A DNA stretch of 64,000 nt from Blastococcus xanthinilyticus. GTDB taxonomy: Bacteria > Actinomycetota > Actinomycetes > Mycobacteriales > Geodermatophilaceae. The position numbers and the translations under genes were made by a program. Shown piece after piece: positions 1 through 6,591 of the stretch; the first letter of the stretch is position 1, and each line of letters begins with the position of its first letter. Location: assembly GCF_008124835.1 (NCBI RefSeq), contig NZ_VNHW01000013.1:1-64000 (forward strand), written 5' to 3'. The notes under the pieces are model-generated. The model did no database searches and was not told the DNA's origin. It worked only from the letters and a program-made list of their open reading frames with translations.

Positions 1-785
1 TAGCCGCGGCCGAAGACGAACGGGTCGCCGCCCTTGAGGCGCACGACCCGCTTGCCGGCGCGGGCGTGCTCGACCAGCAGCGCGTTGATCCGCTCCTGCG
101 CCATGAACCGGCCGCGGGGCAGCTTCGAGGCGTCGACGATCTCGACCTCGGGGGGCAGCGAGGCGAGCAGGGACTGTGGTCCCAGGTGGTCGGCGACGAC
201 GACGTCGGCGTGCGCCAGCGCCTGCCGGCCGCGGACGGTGATCAGCCCCGGGTCGCCCGGTCCGCCGCCCACGAGGACCACGCTGCCGCCGGGGGCGGGG
301 CGGGCCGCCCGGTCGCCCACGCTGCCGTCGGTCAGCCCGGCGACGATCGCGTCCCGGACGCCGATGGCGCGCTGCGGGTCCCCGCCGCCGTGCACCCCGA
401 TGACCAGCTCGCCCTGCCGGCCGACGGCCGGCGTCCAGACGCTGGAGGCCGCGCGGTCGTCGGCCCGGGCGCAGAAGATCCGCGCGTCCTCCGCCTCGGC
501 GGCCACGGCGGCGTTCACCGCCGGGTCGTCGGTGGCCGCGACGGCGTACCAGGCGTCCCGGAGGTCGCCGGGCCGGTACGGGCGCCGGTGCCAGGTGACG
601 CCGCGGCTGGCGGCCAGCGACTCCACCGCGGGCGTGACCTGGGGGCTGACCACGACCACGCGGGCCCGCGCCTCGAGCAGGCCGGCCACGCGGCGGTGCG
701 CCACGCGGCCACCGCCGACGACCACGACGAGCCGGTCGCGCAGCCGCAGCCCGACCGGGTAGACCGTGCCCGACTCGGGGGGCAC
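1..785 (-). CDS. cysG: Siroheme synthase / uroporphyrinogen-III C-methyltransferase with N-terminal precorrin-2 dehydrogenase (C-terminus beyond window)
   Basis: Seen: the minus-strand frame runs off the left edge after about 261 residues. Residues 18-40 form a Rossmann NAD-binding turn (VVVVGGGRVAHRR) typical of precorrin-2 dehydrogenase/ferrochelatase. A linker follows, then from about residue 155 a tetrapyrrole methyltransferase domain starts (VVLVGGGPGDPGLITVRG) with the RLKGGDPFVFGRG motif just before the edge. Known: such fusions methylate uroporphyrinogen III to precorrin-2 and oxidise it to sirohydrochlorin, feeding siroheme and cobalamin synthesis. It lies directly downstream of cobC, which fits B12 biosynthesis. 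Start is uncertain: GTG at 785 is used, but an in-frame CTG at 800 sits 5 nt after a GAGGAG Shine-Dalgarno and overlaps the cobC stop as CTGA. The symbol cobA is also used for this family. Confidence 0.93.
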   Translation of the reverse strand, partial: MPPESGTVYPVGLRLRDRLVVVVGGGRVAHRRVAGLLEARARVVVVSPQVTPAVESLAASRGVTWHRRPYRPGDLRDAWYAVAATDDPAVNAAVAAEAEDARIFCARADDRAASSVWTPAVGRQGELVIGVHGGGDPQRAIGVRDAIVAGLTDGSVGDRAARPAPGGSVVLVGGGPGDPGLITVRGRQALAHADVVVADHLGPQSLLASLPPEVEIVDASKLPRGRFMAQERINALLVEHARAGKRVVRLKGGDPFVFGRG

Positions 786-796
786 CGGGGTGGCGT

Positions 797-1873
797 TCAG
801 CGGATCTCCTCGGGGACGCCGGCGGCGGGCTCCGGGGCGGGCCCGGTCGGGGGTGCTGCGGACAGGATCCCAGCGAGCGCCGCGCAGAAGGCGCGGGAGG
901 TGCCCGGGTCCCGGACGGCCACCCGGAGGTGGTCGGCGGTCAGGCCGGGGAAGGACTCCCCGCGGCGGACCGCCCAGCCGGCGTCGCGCAGCTCCTGGCG
1001 CACCCGGCCGCCGTCGGGCACGCGCAGCAGCACGAACGAGGATCGCGGCTCGCCGAGCACCTGCACGCCCGGGGGCAGGGCGTCGAGCAGCGCCGCCCGG
1101 TCGCCGGTCAGCGTGACCGCGGCCTGGTGCGCCTCTGCGCGGGCCGCCGGCGCGCTGCAGGCCACCAGTGCCGCCAGCGCGGGGGTGCTCACCGGCCACG
1201 GCGGCTGCTGCGCGGCCATGGCGGCGATCAGCTCCGCCGGCCCCAGCGCGTAGCCCACGCGCACCCCGGCCAGACCCCAGGTCTTGGTCAGGCTGCGCAC
1301 GACGAGCAGGCCGGGGAGATCGGTGCGCCCGGCCAGCGACCCGGGCTCGCCGGGCACCGTGTCGGCGAACGCCTCGTCGACGAGGACCACCCGCCCCGGC
1401 CGGGTCAGCGCGGCCAGGTCGCCGGCCGGGTGCAGCACCGACGTCGGGTTGGTCGGGTTGCCCAGCACCACGAGGTCGGCGTCGGCGGGGATCGCCGCGG
1501 GGTCGAGCCGGTAGCCGTCGCCGGGGGAGAGGAGGTGCCGGGTGACCGGGTGGCCGGCGGCCCGCAGCGCCGCCTCCGGCTCGGTGAAGGACGGGTGGAC
1601 GACGACGGCGTGCCGGGGGCGCAGGGCCCGGGCCAGCAGCACGAACGCCTCGGCGGCGCCCGCGGTCAGCAGCACCTCGGCGGGGTCGCGCCCGTGGGCG
1701 GTGGCGACCGCGGTCCGCGCGCGGGTGCCGTCGGGGTAGGCGGCACTGTCGGCCAGCGCGCGGTGCAGGACGTCGGTCAGCCAGGCCGGGGGTGTGCCGG
1801 CCCGCACGTTCACCGCGAGGTCGACCAGGCCGGGCGCCAGCTCGGCGTCCCCGTGGTGGCGCAGATCGGTCAC
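797..1873 (-). CDS. cobC: CobC-like PLP-dependent aminotransferase / threonine-phosphate decarboxylase
   Basis: A 358-residue fold-type I PLP enzyme of the histidinol-phosphate aminotransferase/CobC family. Visible motifs are NPTNPT at about 139-144, the PLP-aspartate motif VDEAF at 165-169, and the Schiff-base lysine in SLTKTWGLAG (Lys197). In cobalamin synthesis such proteins supply the aminopropanol-phosphate linker from threonine phosphate. That role is inferred from placement between cysG and other cob genes; the family alone would also allow an aminotransferase. The GTG start at 1873 is chosen because GAGGAG ends two bases upstream and the protein then begins with the VTDLRHHGD segment typical of the family. 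A longer frame to 2008 exists but carries no recognisable homology. Confidence 0.9.
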   Translation of the reverse strand: MTDLRHHGDAELAPGLVDLAVNVRAGTPPAWLTDVLHRALADSAAYPDGTRARTAVATAHGRDPAEVLLTAGAAEAFVLLARALRPRHAVVVHPSFTEPEAALRAAGHPVTRHLLSPGDGYRLDPAAIPADADLVVLGNPTNPTSVLHPAGDLAALTRPGRVVLVDEAFADTVPGEPGSLAGRTDLPGLLVVRSLTKTWGLAGVRVGYALGPAELIAAMAAQQPPWPVSTPALAALVACSAPAARAEAHQAAVTLTGDRAALLDALPPGVQVLGEPRSSFVLLRVPDGGRVRQELRDAGWAVRRGESFPGLTADHLRVAVRDPGTSRAFCAALAGILSAAPPTGPAPEPAAGVPEEIR

Positions 1874-1952
1874 GTCTCCTCTTCGCGGTCGTCCGGGCGG
1901 ACCGCCATGAGACCACGGCCGTGTAACGGCCGCGTGGCGCCACTTGACGGAT

Positions 1953-1998
1953 CGGAAAGTGACGAGCACGCTTTCCGACATGGAAAGCGACGAGCACG
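1953..1998. promoter_or_regulatory. Inverted and direct repeats at the start of the membrane protein/winged-helix gene pair
   Basis: CGGAAAG (1953-1959) and CTTTCCG (1971-1977) form a 7-bp inverted repeat with an 11-nt spacer. The 17-bp stretch GGAAAGTGACGAGCACG (1954-1970) recurs at 1982-1998 with one mismatch. This sits right at the start codon of an operon whose second gene is a winged-helix regulator, so an autoregulatory operator is a reasonable inference. Confidence 0.4.
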
Positions 1999-2426
1999 AC
2001 GCCCGCACCCAGCTGGCGGCCCTGCGGTCCGACCGCGCGGCCCTGGCCGACCGCGTCCTCCAGCCGTGGTGGTGGGACGTCGCCCTCGGCGCCCTGGTCT
2101 TCCTCTTCTTCGGCTCCTACGCGACGCGGAACTGGCTGCTGATCGCCGCCGCCCTGGCCGTGTTCCTGCTGGGCATCTACGGGCTGGTCACGTACTACCG
2201 CCGCCGCACGGGCCTGTGGCCGAGCGCCGACCGCCCGGGGCTGCAGCCGCTGCTGCGGCTGTGGCTGGCCTGCTGCGTCGCCTGGGCGGTCGCCGCCGGG
2301 CTCGGCATGTCGTTCGCCATGCCGTGGCTGGTGGCCGGTGTCTCGGCCGCGTGCGGGGTCGTCGTCACGGTCCTCAGTCGGCGGTCCGGGCAGCTGTTCG
2401 TCGCCCAGCTCCGCGGCGAGCTGTGA
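1980..2426 (+). CDS. Four-helix membrane protein paired with a winged-helix regulator
   Basis: From the ATG at 1980 this encodes about 148 residues. An acidic, charged N-terminus is followed by four hydrophobic stretches, roughly residues 33-50, 55-71, 91-110 and 112-130, and a short basic tail. No enzymatic motif is visible and the family is not recognised with certainty. The stop codon overlaps the start of a winged-helix regulator (GTGA at 2423-2426). Two-gene units of a small membrane protein and a regulator like this are common in actinobacteria, but the role of this one is unknown. The start is uncertain: in-frame GTG 1959 and TTG 1944 lie upstream, none of the three has a clear Shine-Dalgarno sequence, and a repeated motif spans this area. 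Confidence 0.7.
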   Translation: MESDEHDARTQLAALRSDRAALADRVLQPWWWDVALGALVFLFFGSYATRNWLLIAAALAVFLLGIYGLVTYYRRRTGLWPSADRPGLQPLLRLWLACCVAWAVAAGLGMSFAMPWLVAGVSAACGVVVTVLSRRSGQLFVAQLRGEL

Positions 2427-2716
2427 CCGCTGTCACGCCACGGTTCGACCCGGTGATCCACGCCCCGCCCCGCCTGCAGGTGTGCGGGCTGCTCGCCGTC
2501 GTCGAGAGCATGGACTTCGCGACCGTCCGCGAGCAGGTGGGGGTGAGCGACTCGGTCCTCTCCAAGCACGTCAGGCAGCTGGAGGAGGCGGGCTACGTGA
2601 CGGTCCGCAAGGCCACCCGGGCCTCCCGGGTGCGCACCAGCCTGGGCCTGACCGCCGCGGGCCGGGCCGCGTTCGACGCGCACGTCGCCGAGCTGCGGCG
2701 GATCACCGGGGGCTGA
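2423..2716 (+). CDS. Small winged-helix (MarR/HTH_34-like) transcriptional regulator
   Basis: A 97-residue protein consisting of a single winged-helix domain. It shows the helix-turn-helix segment DFATVREQVGVSDSVLSKHV followed by RQLEEAGYVTVRKA and a wing containing RTSLGLTAAGRAAF, the layout of the HTH_34/DUF4364-like family of small DNA-binding proteins. It is translationally coupled to the preceding membrane protein by a GTGA overlap. Known members bind DNA as dimers and often repress their own operon; the inverted repeat at 1953-1977 is a candidate target, by inference. There is no effector-binding domain beyond the wing, so the signal, if any, is probably read by the membrane partner or by the domain itself. 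Confidence 0.88.
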   Translation: MTAVTPRFDPVIHAPPRLQVCGLLAVVESMDFATVREQVGVSDSVLSKHVRQLEEAGYVTVRKATRASRVRTSLGLTAAGRAAFDAHVAELRRITGG

Positions 2717-2801
2717 CGCCGCCTTCCTGGGGCTGACGCCGCGTCCCGGGCGAGCTCCCGGCAGAGTGTGCCCGGCAGGGTGCGCGAGGACGGGGGACCG
2801 G

Positions 2802-3866
2802 GTGCGGCGGTGGCGCGGCGCGGTGCTCCTCGACGTCCTGCTCGTCGTCGCCGGGGCGGTCGCGATCACCCTGCTGCTCGACCTCGCCGGGCTGCCCTCG
2901 CCGGCGCTGTTCGGCGGGCTGCTCGCCGGCCTGGTCCGGGCGCTGGCCCTCCCGGCCGCGCCCCGCGTCCCCGCGCCGGCGGGCGCCGCCGGTCAGGCCG
3001 TGATCGGGGTGGCCATGGGGGTGCTGGTCGACCCGGACACGCTGCGGGCGGTCGCCGCCGACTGGCTGCCGGTGCTGCTGGTCACCGTGGCCACGCTGCT
3101 GCTGAGCCTGCTGGCCGGCCTGACCCTGCGGCTGCACCGGGACATCAGCCCGGTCACCGGCGCCTTCTCCATGATCGCCGGCGGCGCGTCCGGGATCGTG
3201 GTGATGGCCCGCGAGCTGGGCGCCGACGCGCGGATGGTCGCCGTCCTGCAGTACCTGCGGGTGCTGCTCATCGTGCTGCTGATGCCGGTCGTCGCCACCA
3301 CCGCCTACGGCGGGACCACCGGGACCGGCGTCGTCCCCGGGGACGCGGACGGGCCCGGCTGGCTCGCCGGGCTGGCGTTCACCGCCGCCTGCGCCGTCGT
3401 GGGGGTGGTCGCCGGGCGGCTGGTGCGGCTGCCGGTGGCCGCGCTGCTCGGCCCGCTCGTCGCCGCGGCGGTAGCCGACCTGACCGGGCTGGCCGGCGGG
3501 GCGGAGGTGCCCGTGCCGGTGGAGAACGCCGCCTTCCTCGTCATCGGCGTGCAGGTCGGCATCAGCTTCACCCGGGACAGCCTGCGCACGATCGGCCGCG
3601 CGCTGCCGCTGGCCCTGGGCATCACCGTGGCGCTCATCGCCGCCTGTGCCGGGCTGGGCGGGCTGCTGGCCGCCGCCACCGGGGCCGGCGCGCTGGACGG
3701 CTACCTGGCGACGACGCCGGGTGGTCTGTACGCGGTGCTGGCCACGGCCCGGGACGCCGGCGCCGACACCACCTTCGTGCTCTCGGTGCAGGTGCTGCGG
3801 CTGTTCGTGATGCTGTTCAGCGCCCCGCTGGTGGCCCGGTGGCTGCGGCGGAGGCGGCCCAGGTGA
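2802..3866 (+). CDS. AbrB-family (ammonia monooxygenase-type) membrane transporter
   Basis: A polytopic membrane protein of about 354 residues with two homologous halves of alternating hydrophobic helices and glycine-rich loops. Features typical of the AbrB/PF05145 family are the GGLLAGLVRAL segment, the FSMIAGGASGIVVMARELGAD motif region (about residues 119-139), and the matching second-half motif TTPGGLYAVLATARDAGAD. Members are annotated as AbrB-family transporters or regulators; substrates are poorly known. GTG 2802 is preferred because GGGGGA lies 4 nt upstream; GTG 2766 would add 12 residues. The stop overlaps a possible GTG (3863) of the next frame. It stands alone in orientation with the following small gene. 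Confidence 0.88.
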   Translation: MRRWRGAVLLDVLLVVAGAVAITLLLDLAGLPSPALFGGLLAGLVRALALPAAPRVPAPAGAAGQAVIGVAMGVLVDPDTLRAVAADWLPVLLVTVATLLLSLLAGLTLRLHRDISPVTGAFSMIAGGASGIVVMARELGADARMVAVLQYLRVLLIVLLMPVVATTAYGGTTGTGVVPGDADGPGWLAGLAFTAACAVVGVVAGRLVRLPVAALLGPLVAAAVADLTGLAGGAEVPVPVENAAFLVIGVQVGISFTRDSLRTIGRALPLALGITVALIAACAGLGGLLAAATGAGALDGYLATTPGGLYAVLATARDAGADTTFVLSVQVLRLFVMLFSAPLVARWLRRRRPR

Positions 3867-3898
3867 GCCGCGGCGTTCCCGGACGGCGGTGGCGGGCC

Positions 3899-3932
3899 TA
3901 CTCTCGTGGGCCGGCGCACGAGGGGGAGGAGA
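3899..3932 (+). promoter_or_regulatory. Candidate -10 box and Shine-Dalgarno for the small protein at 3938
   Basis: TACTCT at 3899-3904 matches an actinobacterial -10 (TAnnnT). It is followed at 3921-3932 by AGGGGGAGGAGA, a strong Shine-Dalgarno sequence whose only in-frame downstream codon at correct spacing is CTG 3938. This combination is the reason for the chosen start of the following gene. Confidence 0.45.
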
Positions 3933-3937
3933 GCCAG

Positions 3938-4201
3938 CTGTCCGAGGAGAACGCAGCCGCCACCGGGAGCGGCACCGATGGCGCGGTGCTGCTGTTCGTC
4001 GGCGGCCCCCTCGACGGGAGGGTGCAGATCCGGGAGGCCCGGCACGGTGATCCGCTGCCGACGGTCACGCACGTGCACCTGCACGGCGGCCCCAAGGTGG
4101 TGCACCGGTACGACCTGCAGGTGGTCGGCGAGCAGGCGGGCATCTACCACCTGCGGCCCCCGGCCCAGCGGCTCACCCACGAGGACCGGCTCGCCGACTG
4201 A
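3938..4201 (+). CDS. Small hypothetical protein with LFVGGPLDGR motif
   Basis: About 87 residues if translation begins at CTG 3938, which is 6 nt after a strong GGAGGAG. A GTG at 3863 that overlaps the upstream stop would give 112 residues, but the extra part would contain the apparent promoter. The core reads VLLFVGGPLDGR followed by THVHLHGGPKVVHRYDLQV, a compact alpha/beta pattern with several histidines. Similar short VGGPLDGR proteins occur in actinobacteria and their phages; I know of no established function. It runs codirectionally after the AbrB-type transporter and is convergent with the PemK-like gene, with only 6 bp between stops. Confidence 0.7.
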   Translation: MSEENAAATGSGTDGAVLLFVGGPLDGRVQIREARHGDPLPTVTHVHLHGGPKVVHRYDLQVVGEQAGIYHLRPPAQRLTHEDRLAD

Positions 4202-4207
4202 GCGCGG

Positions 4208-4687
4208 CTACCAGCCCTGCACGCGGCGGGCCGCGGCGACGACGCGGTCGAACCGGGCGCGGTCCAGCGCCGCCCCCTCCCGCCGCACCCGCGCCGGGTC
4301 GAGCACCAGCAGCCGGTCCAGGCGCACCTCGCTGGGCCGCCCCCGCGCGTCCCACGGTCCGGTGCCGATGTCGGTCCAGTGCCGGCCGTGCCGGGCCTCG
4401 TCGGCGGCGTCGCGGTCGTGGTCCTGGCTGCTCAGCAGAAGCCCGAGCAGCTCGTCCCCGCGCCGCCCGATCACCAGCACCGGACGATCCTTGCCGCGGC
4501 CGTCGCCCTCGTCGAACGGCACCCACGTCCACACGACCTCGCCCGGGTCGGGGCGGCCGTCCGCGCGCGGCCGGTAGTCGACGTCCGGGCCGGCCCGCCG
4601 GGCCGCGGCGGGCCGCCGGCCGAGCGCGCCGGCCACCCGGCCGGTCAGCCGCGCGACGGTGCGGACGAGTCCCCGGGGTGCGGCCAT
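4208..4687 (-). CDS. PemK/MazF-like toxin-fold protein
   Basis: A 159-residue protein. After a basic, arginine-rich first 50 residues it shows a PemK-like barrel: DPGEVVWTWVPFDEG, then RPVLVIGRRGDELLGLLLSS, and TDIGTGPWDARGRPSEVRLDRLLVLDP. These match the GDI/vW and RPvlVi signature strands of the PemK/MazF RNase fold. No antitoxin gene lies upstream in the same operon; the nearest candidate is the divergent 65-residue protein at 4870. Solitary PemK-like proteins of this type are frequent in actinobacteria and may be housekeeping rather than toxins. The start ATG 4687 is supported by TACCGT six bases upstream, implying a leaderless transcript. Toxin activity is not proven by sequence. Confidence 0.82.
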   Translation of the reverse strand: MAAPRGLVRTVARLTGRVAGALGRRPAAARRAGPDVDYRPRADGRPDPGEVVWTWVPFDEGDGRGKDRPVLVIGRRGDELLGLLLSSQDHDRDAADEARHGRHWTDIGTGPWDARGRPSEVRLDRLLVLDPARVRREGAALDRARFDRVVAAARRVQGW

Positions 4688-4693
4688 GGCAGC

Positions 4694-4699
4694 ACGGTA
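4694..4699 (-). promoter_or_regulatory. -10 box TACCGT, leaderless PemK-like gene
   Basis: TACCGT (minus strand) ends 6 nt before the ATG at 4687, so the transcription start would fall on or next to the start codon. Confidence 0.5.
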
Positions 4700-4753
4700 G
4701 GCGGGCGGGGGAGGGTCGGACCGGGCGCCGGAGGACACGAAAGCGTCTCGCAC

Positions 4754-4784
4754 TGTCACATGTGACACATGGGCACCAATTGGT
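4754..4784. promoter_or_regulatory. Two palindromes in the divergent PemK/65-aa intergenic region
   Basis: TGTCACATGTGACA (4754-4767) is a perfect 14-bp palindrome and ACCAATTGGT (4775-4784) a perfect 10-bp palindrome, 7 bp apart, in an unusually AT-containing stretch of this GC-rich genome. They lie between two divergent genes and look like regulator binding sites. The first differs from the CRP/GlxR consensus spacing, so the binding protein is unknown. Confidence 0.45.
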
Positions 4785-4869
4785 CACCGACAGGATTGGC
4801 GCTGCCGAAAGGGGGGCACCATGGGCCCACAGGGGTGCCTGGCGGGGCCCCTGGGAGAAGGGGGTCTCC

Positions 4870-5067
4870 ATGACTTCGGCCGAGCCGGCCCGACCGCCCG
4901 TCCCGAGGGCGCGAGAGGTCAAGGCGAGCGTGCTCGCCGCCTTCCAGCTGGTGGAGGACGCGCGCTACCGCGGCGCCGACCGCAGACCCCGGCGCGAACG
5001 CGTCCGTGCGTTCACCGAGCGAGCGGTGGCCGACCGCCGGCTCGCCCGCGACCTCCGCGCCGGCTGA
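4870..5067 (+). CDS. Small basic hypothetical protein (65 aa)
   Basis: ATG 4870 follows AGAAGGGGGT with good spacing. The 65-residue product is highly charged and predicted helical: a proline-rich first 15 residues, then REVKASVLAAFQLVEDARYRG and an arginine-rich helix RRERVRAFTERAVADRRLARD. There is no signal peptide, membrane segment or known motif. It is transcribed divergently from the PemK-like gene across a region with two palindromes. A small helical partner divergent from a PemK-fold protein could be an antitoxin or regulator, but that is only positional inference; no RHH or AbrB-type DNA-binding motif can be pointed to. Confidence 0.6.
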   Translation: MTSAEPARPPVPRAREVKASVLAAFQLVEDARYRGADRRPRRERVRAFTERAVADRRLARDLRAG

Positions 5068-5071
5068 GCCC

Positions 5072-5497
5072 TCAGGCGAGGCAGAACTCGTTGCCCTCCG
5101 GATCGGCGAGGGTGACCCACTGGAGGGGCCCCTGCGACCCGCGCCAGAGCTCGGTCGCCCCGAGGGCCACCAGCCGGGCGACCTCGGCCTCCCGCTGCTC
5201 GGCGCCCACCCGCACGTCGAGGTGCAGCCGGTTCTTCCCCGTCTTCGGTTCGGGAACTGCCTGGAAGAGCACCCGGGGGCGCCCGGGCTCCGGTGGCGTG
5301 AGGGCCGCGCCCACCCGCCACACCAGCCGGCCCCGGTGGGTGGTGGTGTCGGACTCGGCGGCCATCCCGGCCGCGACCATCCGGCGGATGAACGCCTCGT
5401 CCTGCGGCTCGACCGCCCAGCCGAGCGCCTCGGCCCACCAGTCGGCCAGCTCGTGCGGCGAGCGGCAGTCGATGGTGACCTGGAAGTCCAACGCCAT
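5072..5497 (-). CDS. VOC-superfamily (glyoxalase-like) protein
   Basis: A 141-residue protein of the glyoxalase/bleomycin-resistance (VOC) fold in the Glyoxalase_6-like group. It opens with FQVTIDCRSPHELADWWAEALGW, the first beta-alpha unit of the VOC repeat, continues with KNRLHLDVRVG, and ends with WVTLADPEGNEFCLA, the canonical last strand. Family members bind a metal in a paired beta-alpha-beta4 barrel; substrate is unknown here. A possible histidine/glutamate metal set is H in LHLDV and E in NEFCL. ATG 5497 has TAGCCT six bases upstream, again suggesting leaderless expression. It is convergent with the 65-aa gene (4 bp between stops). Confidence 0.88.
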   Translation of the reverse strand: MALDFQVTIDCRSPHELADWWAEALGWAVEPQDEAFIRRMVAAGMAAESDTTTHRGRLVWRVGAALTPPEPGRPRVLFQAVPEPKTGKNRLHLDVRVGAEQREAEVARLVALGATELWRGSQGPLQWVTLADPEGNEFCLA

Positions 5498-5503
5498 GCG
5501 CGC

Positions 5504-5509
5504 AGGCTA
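5504..5509 (-). promoter_or_regulatory. -10 box TAGCCT, leaderless VOC gene
   Basis: TAGCCT on the minus strand lies 6 nt from the ATG at 5497, placing the transcription start at the start codon. Confidence 0.5.
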
Positions 5510-5535
5510 GGACCGCCCACCGACAGATCGCCGGC

Positions 5536-6159
5536 TCAGAGCTCCTGGGCCAGCTCCGCCCGGATCGTGGCGTCGTCCGGCAGGTCGGTCTCCAGCGCGC
5601 AGTGGTCGCGGATCACCCGGCCGAACGGCGTGAGCACACCGGGGGCCACCTGGCGGGCGGGGTCCCACAGCCCCGAGCGCATGACCGACTTCGGGCACTG
5701 GAAGTAGGCCCGGCGCACCTCCATGACCAGCACCGACAGCGGCGCCCGGCCGAACTCGGTGAGATCCACCGCCAGCTCCTCCGGCGCGACCAGCGTGGTC
5801 GTGCCGTACACCCGCAGGGTCTGCTCGACGCCGGGGACGAGGAACATCAGCGCGGCCCGCGGGTTGACCGTCAGGTTCCGCAGGCTGTCGACGCGGTAGT
5901 TGCCCGGCCGGTCCGGCAGCAGCAGCCGGCGCTCGTCGAGGACGTGCACGAAGCCCGGGTCGCCGCCGCGCGGCGAGACGTCCGGCCAGCCCTCGGCGTC
6001 GGCCGTCGCGAGCGTCGCGAAGGGGGCGTGCGCGATGAACTCCCGGCAGTGGGCGTCGAGGTGGTCGATCACCTTGTCCAGCACCAGGCCGCCCGGCGTC
6101 CGGTACCCGGCCAGCGCCGGTTCGTCGGTGGGCATCGGGGGCGGGGTGGCAGCGGGCAC
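5536..6159 (-). CDS. FMN-dependent pyridoxamine 5'-phosphate oxidase-like (PPOX) flavoprotein
   Basis: A 207-residue PPOX-type flavoprotein. It contains AHCREFIAHAPFATLATADAEG, then WPDVSPRGGDPGFVHVLDERRLLLPDRPGNYRVDSLRNL, the FMN-phosphate-binding and dimer segments of the MSMEG_1061-type family, then MEVRRAYFQCPKSVMRSGLW near the C-terminus. Known relatives use FMN or F420 to reduce small molecules; the substrate here is unknown. GTG 6159 is chosen because TACGGT lies six bases upstream and MPAATPPPMP then forms a short disordered lead; an internal ATG at 6133 is possible. The gene is divergent from the broken thioesterase at 6201, with back-to-back promoters 15 bp apart. Confidence 0.9.
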   Translation of the reverse strand: MPAATPPPMPTDEPALAGYRTPGGLVLDKVIDHLDAHCREFIAHAPFATLATADAEGWPDVSPRGGDPGFVHVLDERRLLLPDRPGNYRVDSLRNLTVNPRAALMFLVPGVEQTLRVYGTTTLVAPEELAVDLTEFGRAPLSVLVMEVRRAYFQCPKSVMRSGLWDPARQVAPGVLTPFGRVIRDHCALETDLPDDATIRAELAQEL

Positions 6160-6165
6160 CCGACG

Positions 6166-6171
6166 ACCGTA
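6166..6171 (-). promoter_or_regulatory. -10 box TACGGT, leaderless PPOX gene
   Basis: TACGGT on the minus strand, 6 nt from the GTG at 6159. It would overlap the -35 position of the divergent promoter whose -10 is at 6187. Confidence 0.5.
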
Positions 6172-6186
6172 GCCGCACCGCCCTAC

Positions 6187-6192
6187 TAGCCT
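6187..6192 (+). promoter_or_regulatory. -10 box TAGCCT, leaderless thioesterase (pseudo)gene
   Basis: TAGCCT ends 8 nt before GTG 6201. Its position back-to-back with the PPOX promoter leaves only 15 bp between the two -10 boxes. Confidence 0.45.
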
Positions 6193-6200
6193 GGCGCCTC

Positions 6201-6591
6201 GTGCCGCAGGTGTGGAGCTCCCCGGTCCGATACGTCGAGTGCGATCAGCAGGGCGTCGTGTTCAACGCCGCACTACCTGACCTGGGCCGACGAGGCCTCC
6301 AACGGGTGGTGGGCCGCCCAGGGGCTCACCTGGGACGAGCTGGTCGCCCGCGGGGTGGACCCGGTGGTGAAGGCCAGCGCGCTGGAGTGGAGCTCGTCCG
6401 CCCGCTGGGGCGACACCGTCACCGTGGACGCCGAGACCGAGCGGGTCGGGCGCACCAGCGTGGCGGTGCGCTTCACCGTGCGGGTGGGCGAGCGGATCTG
6501 CTGCGTCGTCCGCACCACCTACGTCTGCGTCGCCGACGGCCGCGCCGCGCCGTGGCCGGACGACGTGCGGGCGCGGCTCACCGCGCGCTGA
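6201..6591 (+). pseudogene. YbgC/4HBT-type acyl-CoA thioesterase split by a single-base insertion
   Basis: The first 23 codons from GTG 6201 encode VRYVECDQQGVVFNA, the hot-dog thioesterase start with the catalytic Asp in the DxxG motif. After GCC at 6267-6269 there is one extra G (6270). In the next frame, 6271-6591, the family continues perfectly: HYLTWADEASNGWWAAQGL through VVRTTYVCVADGRAAPWPDD to a stop at 6589-6591. Without that base the product would be a normal-length (about 129-residue) acyl-CoA thioesterase. Either the gene is a recent pseudogene or the base is a sequencing error. Its 3' end overlaps the convergent cobQ by 14 bp. The uninterrupted family would hydrolyse acyl-CoA thioesters. 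Confidence 0.88.
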
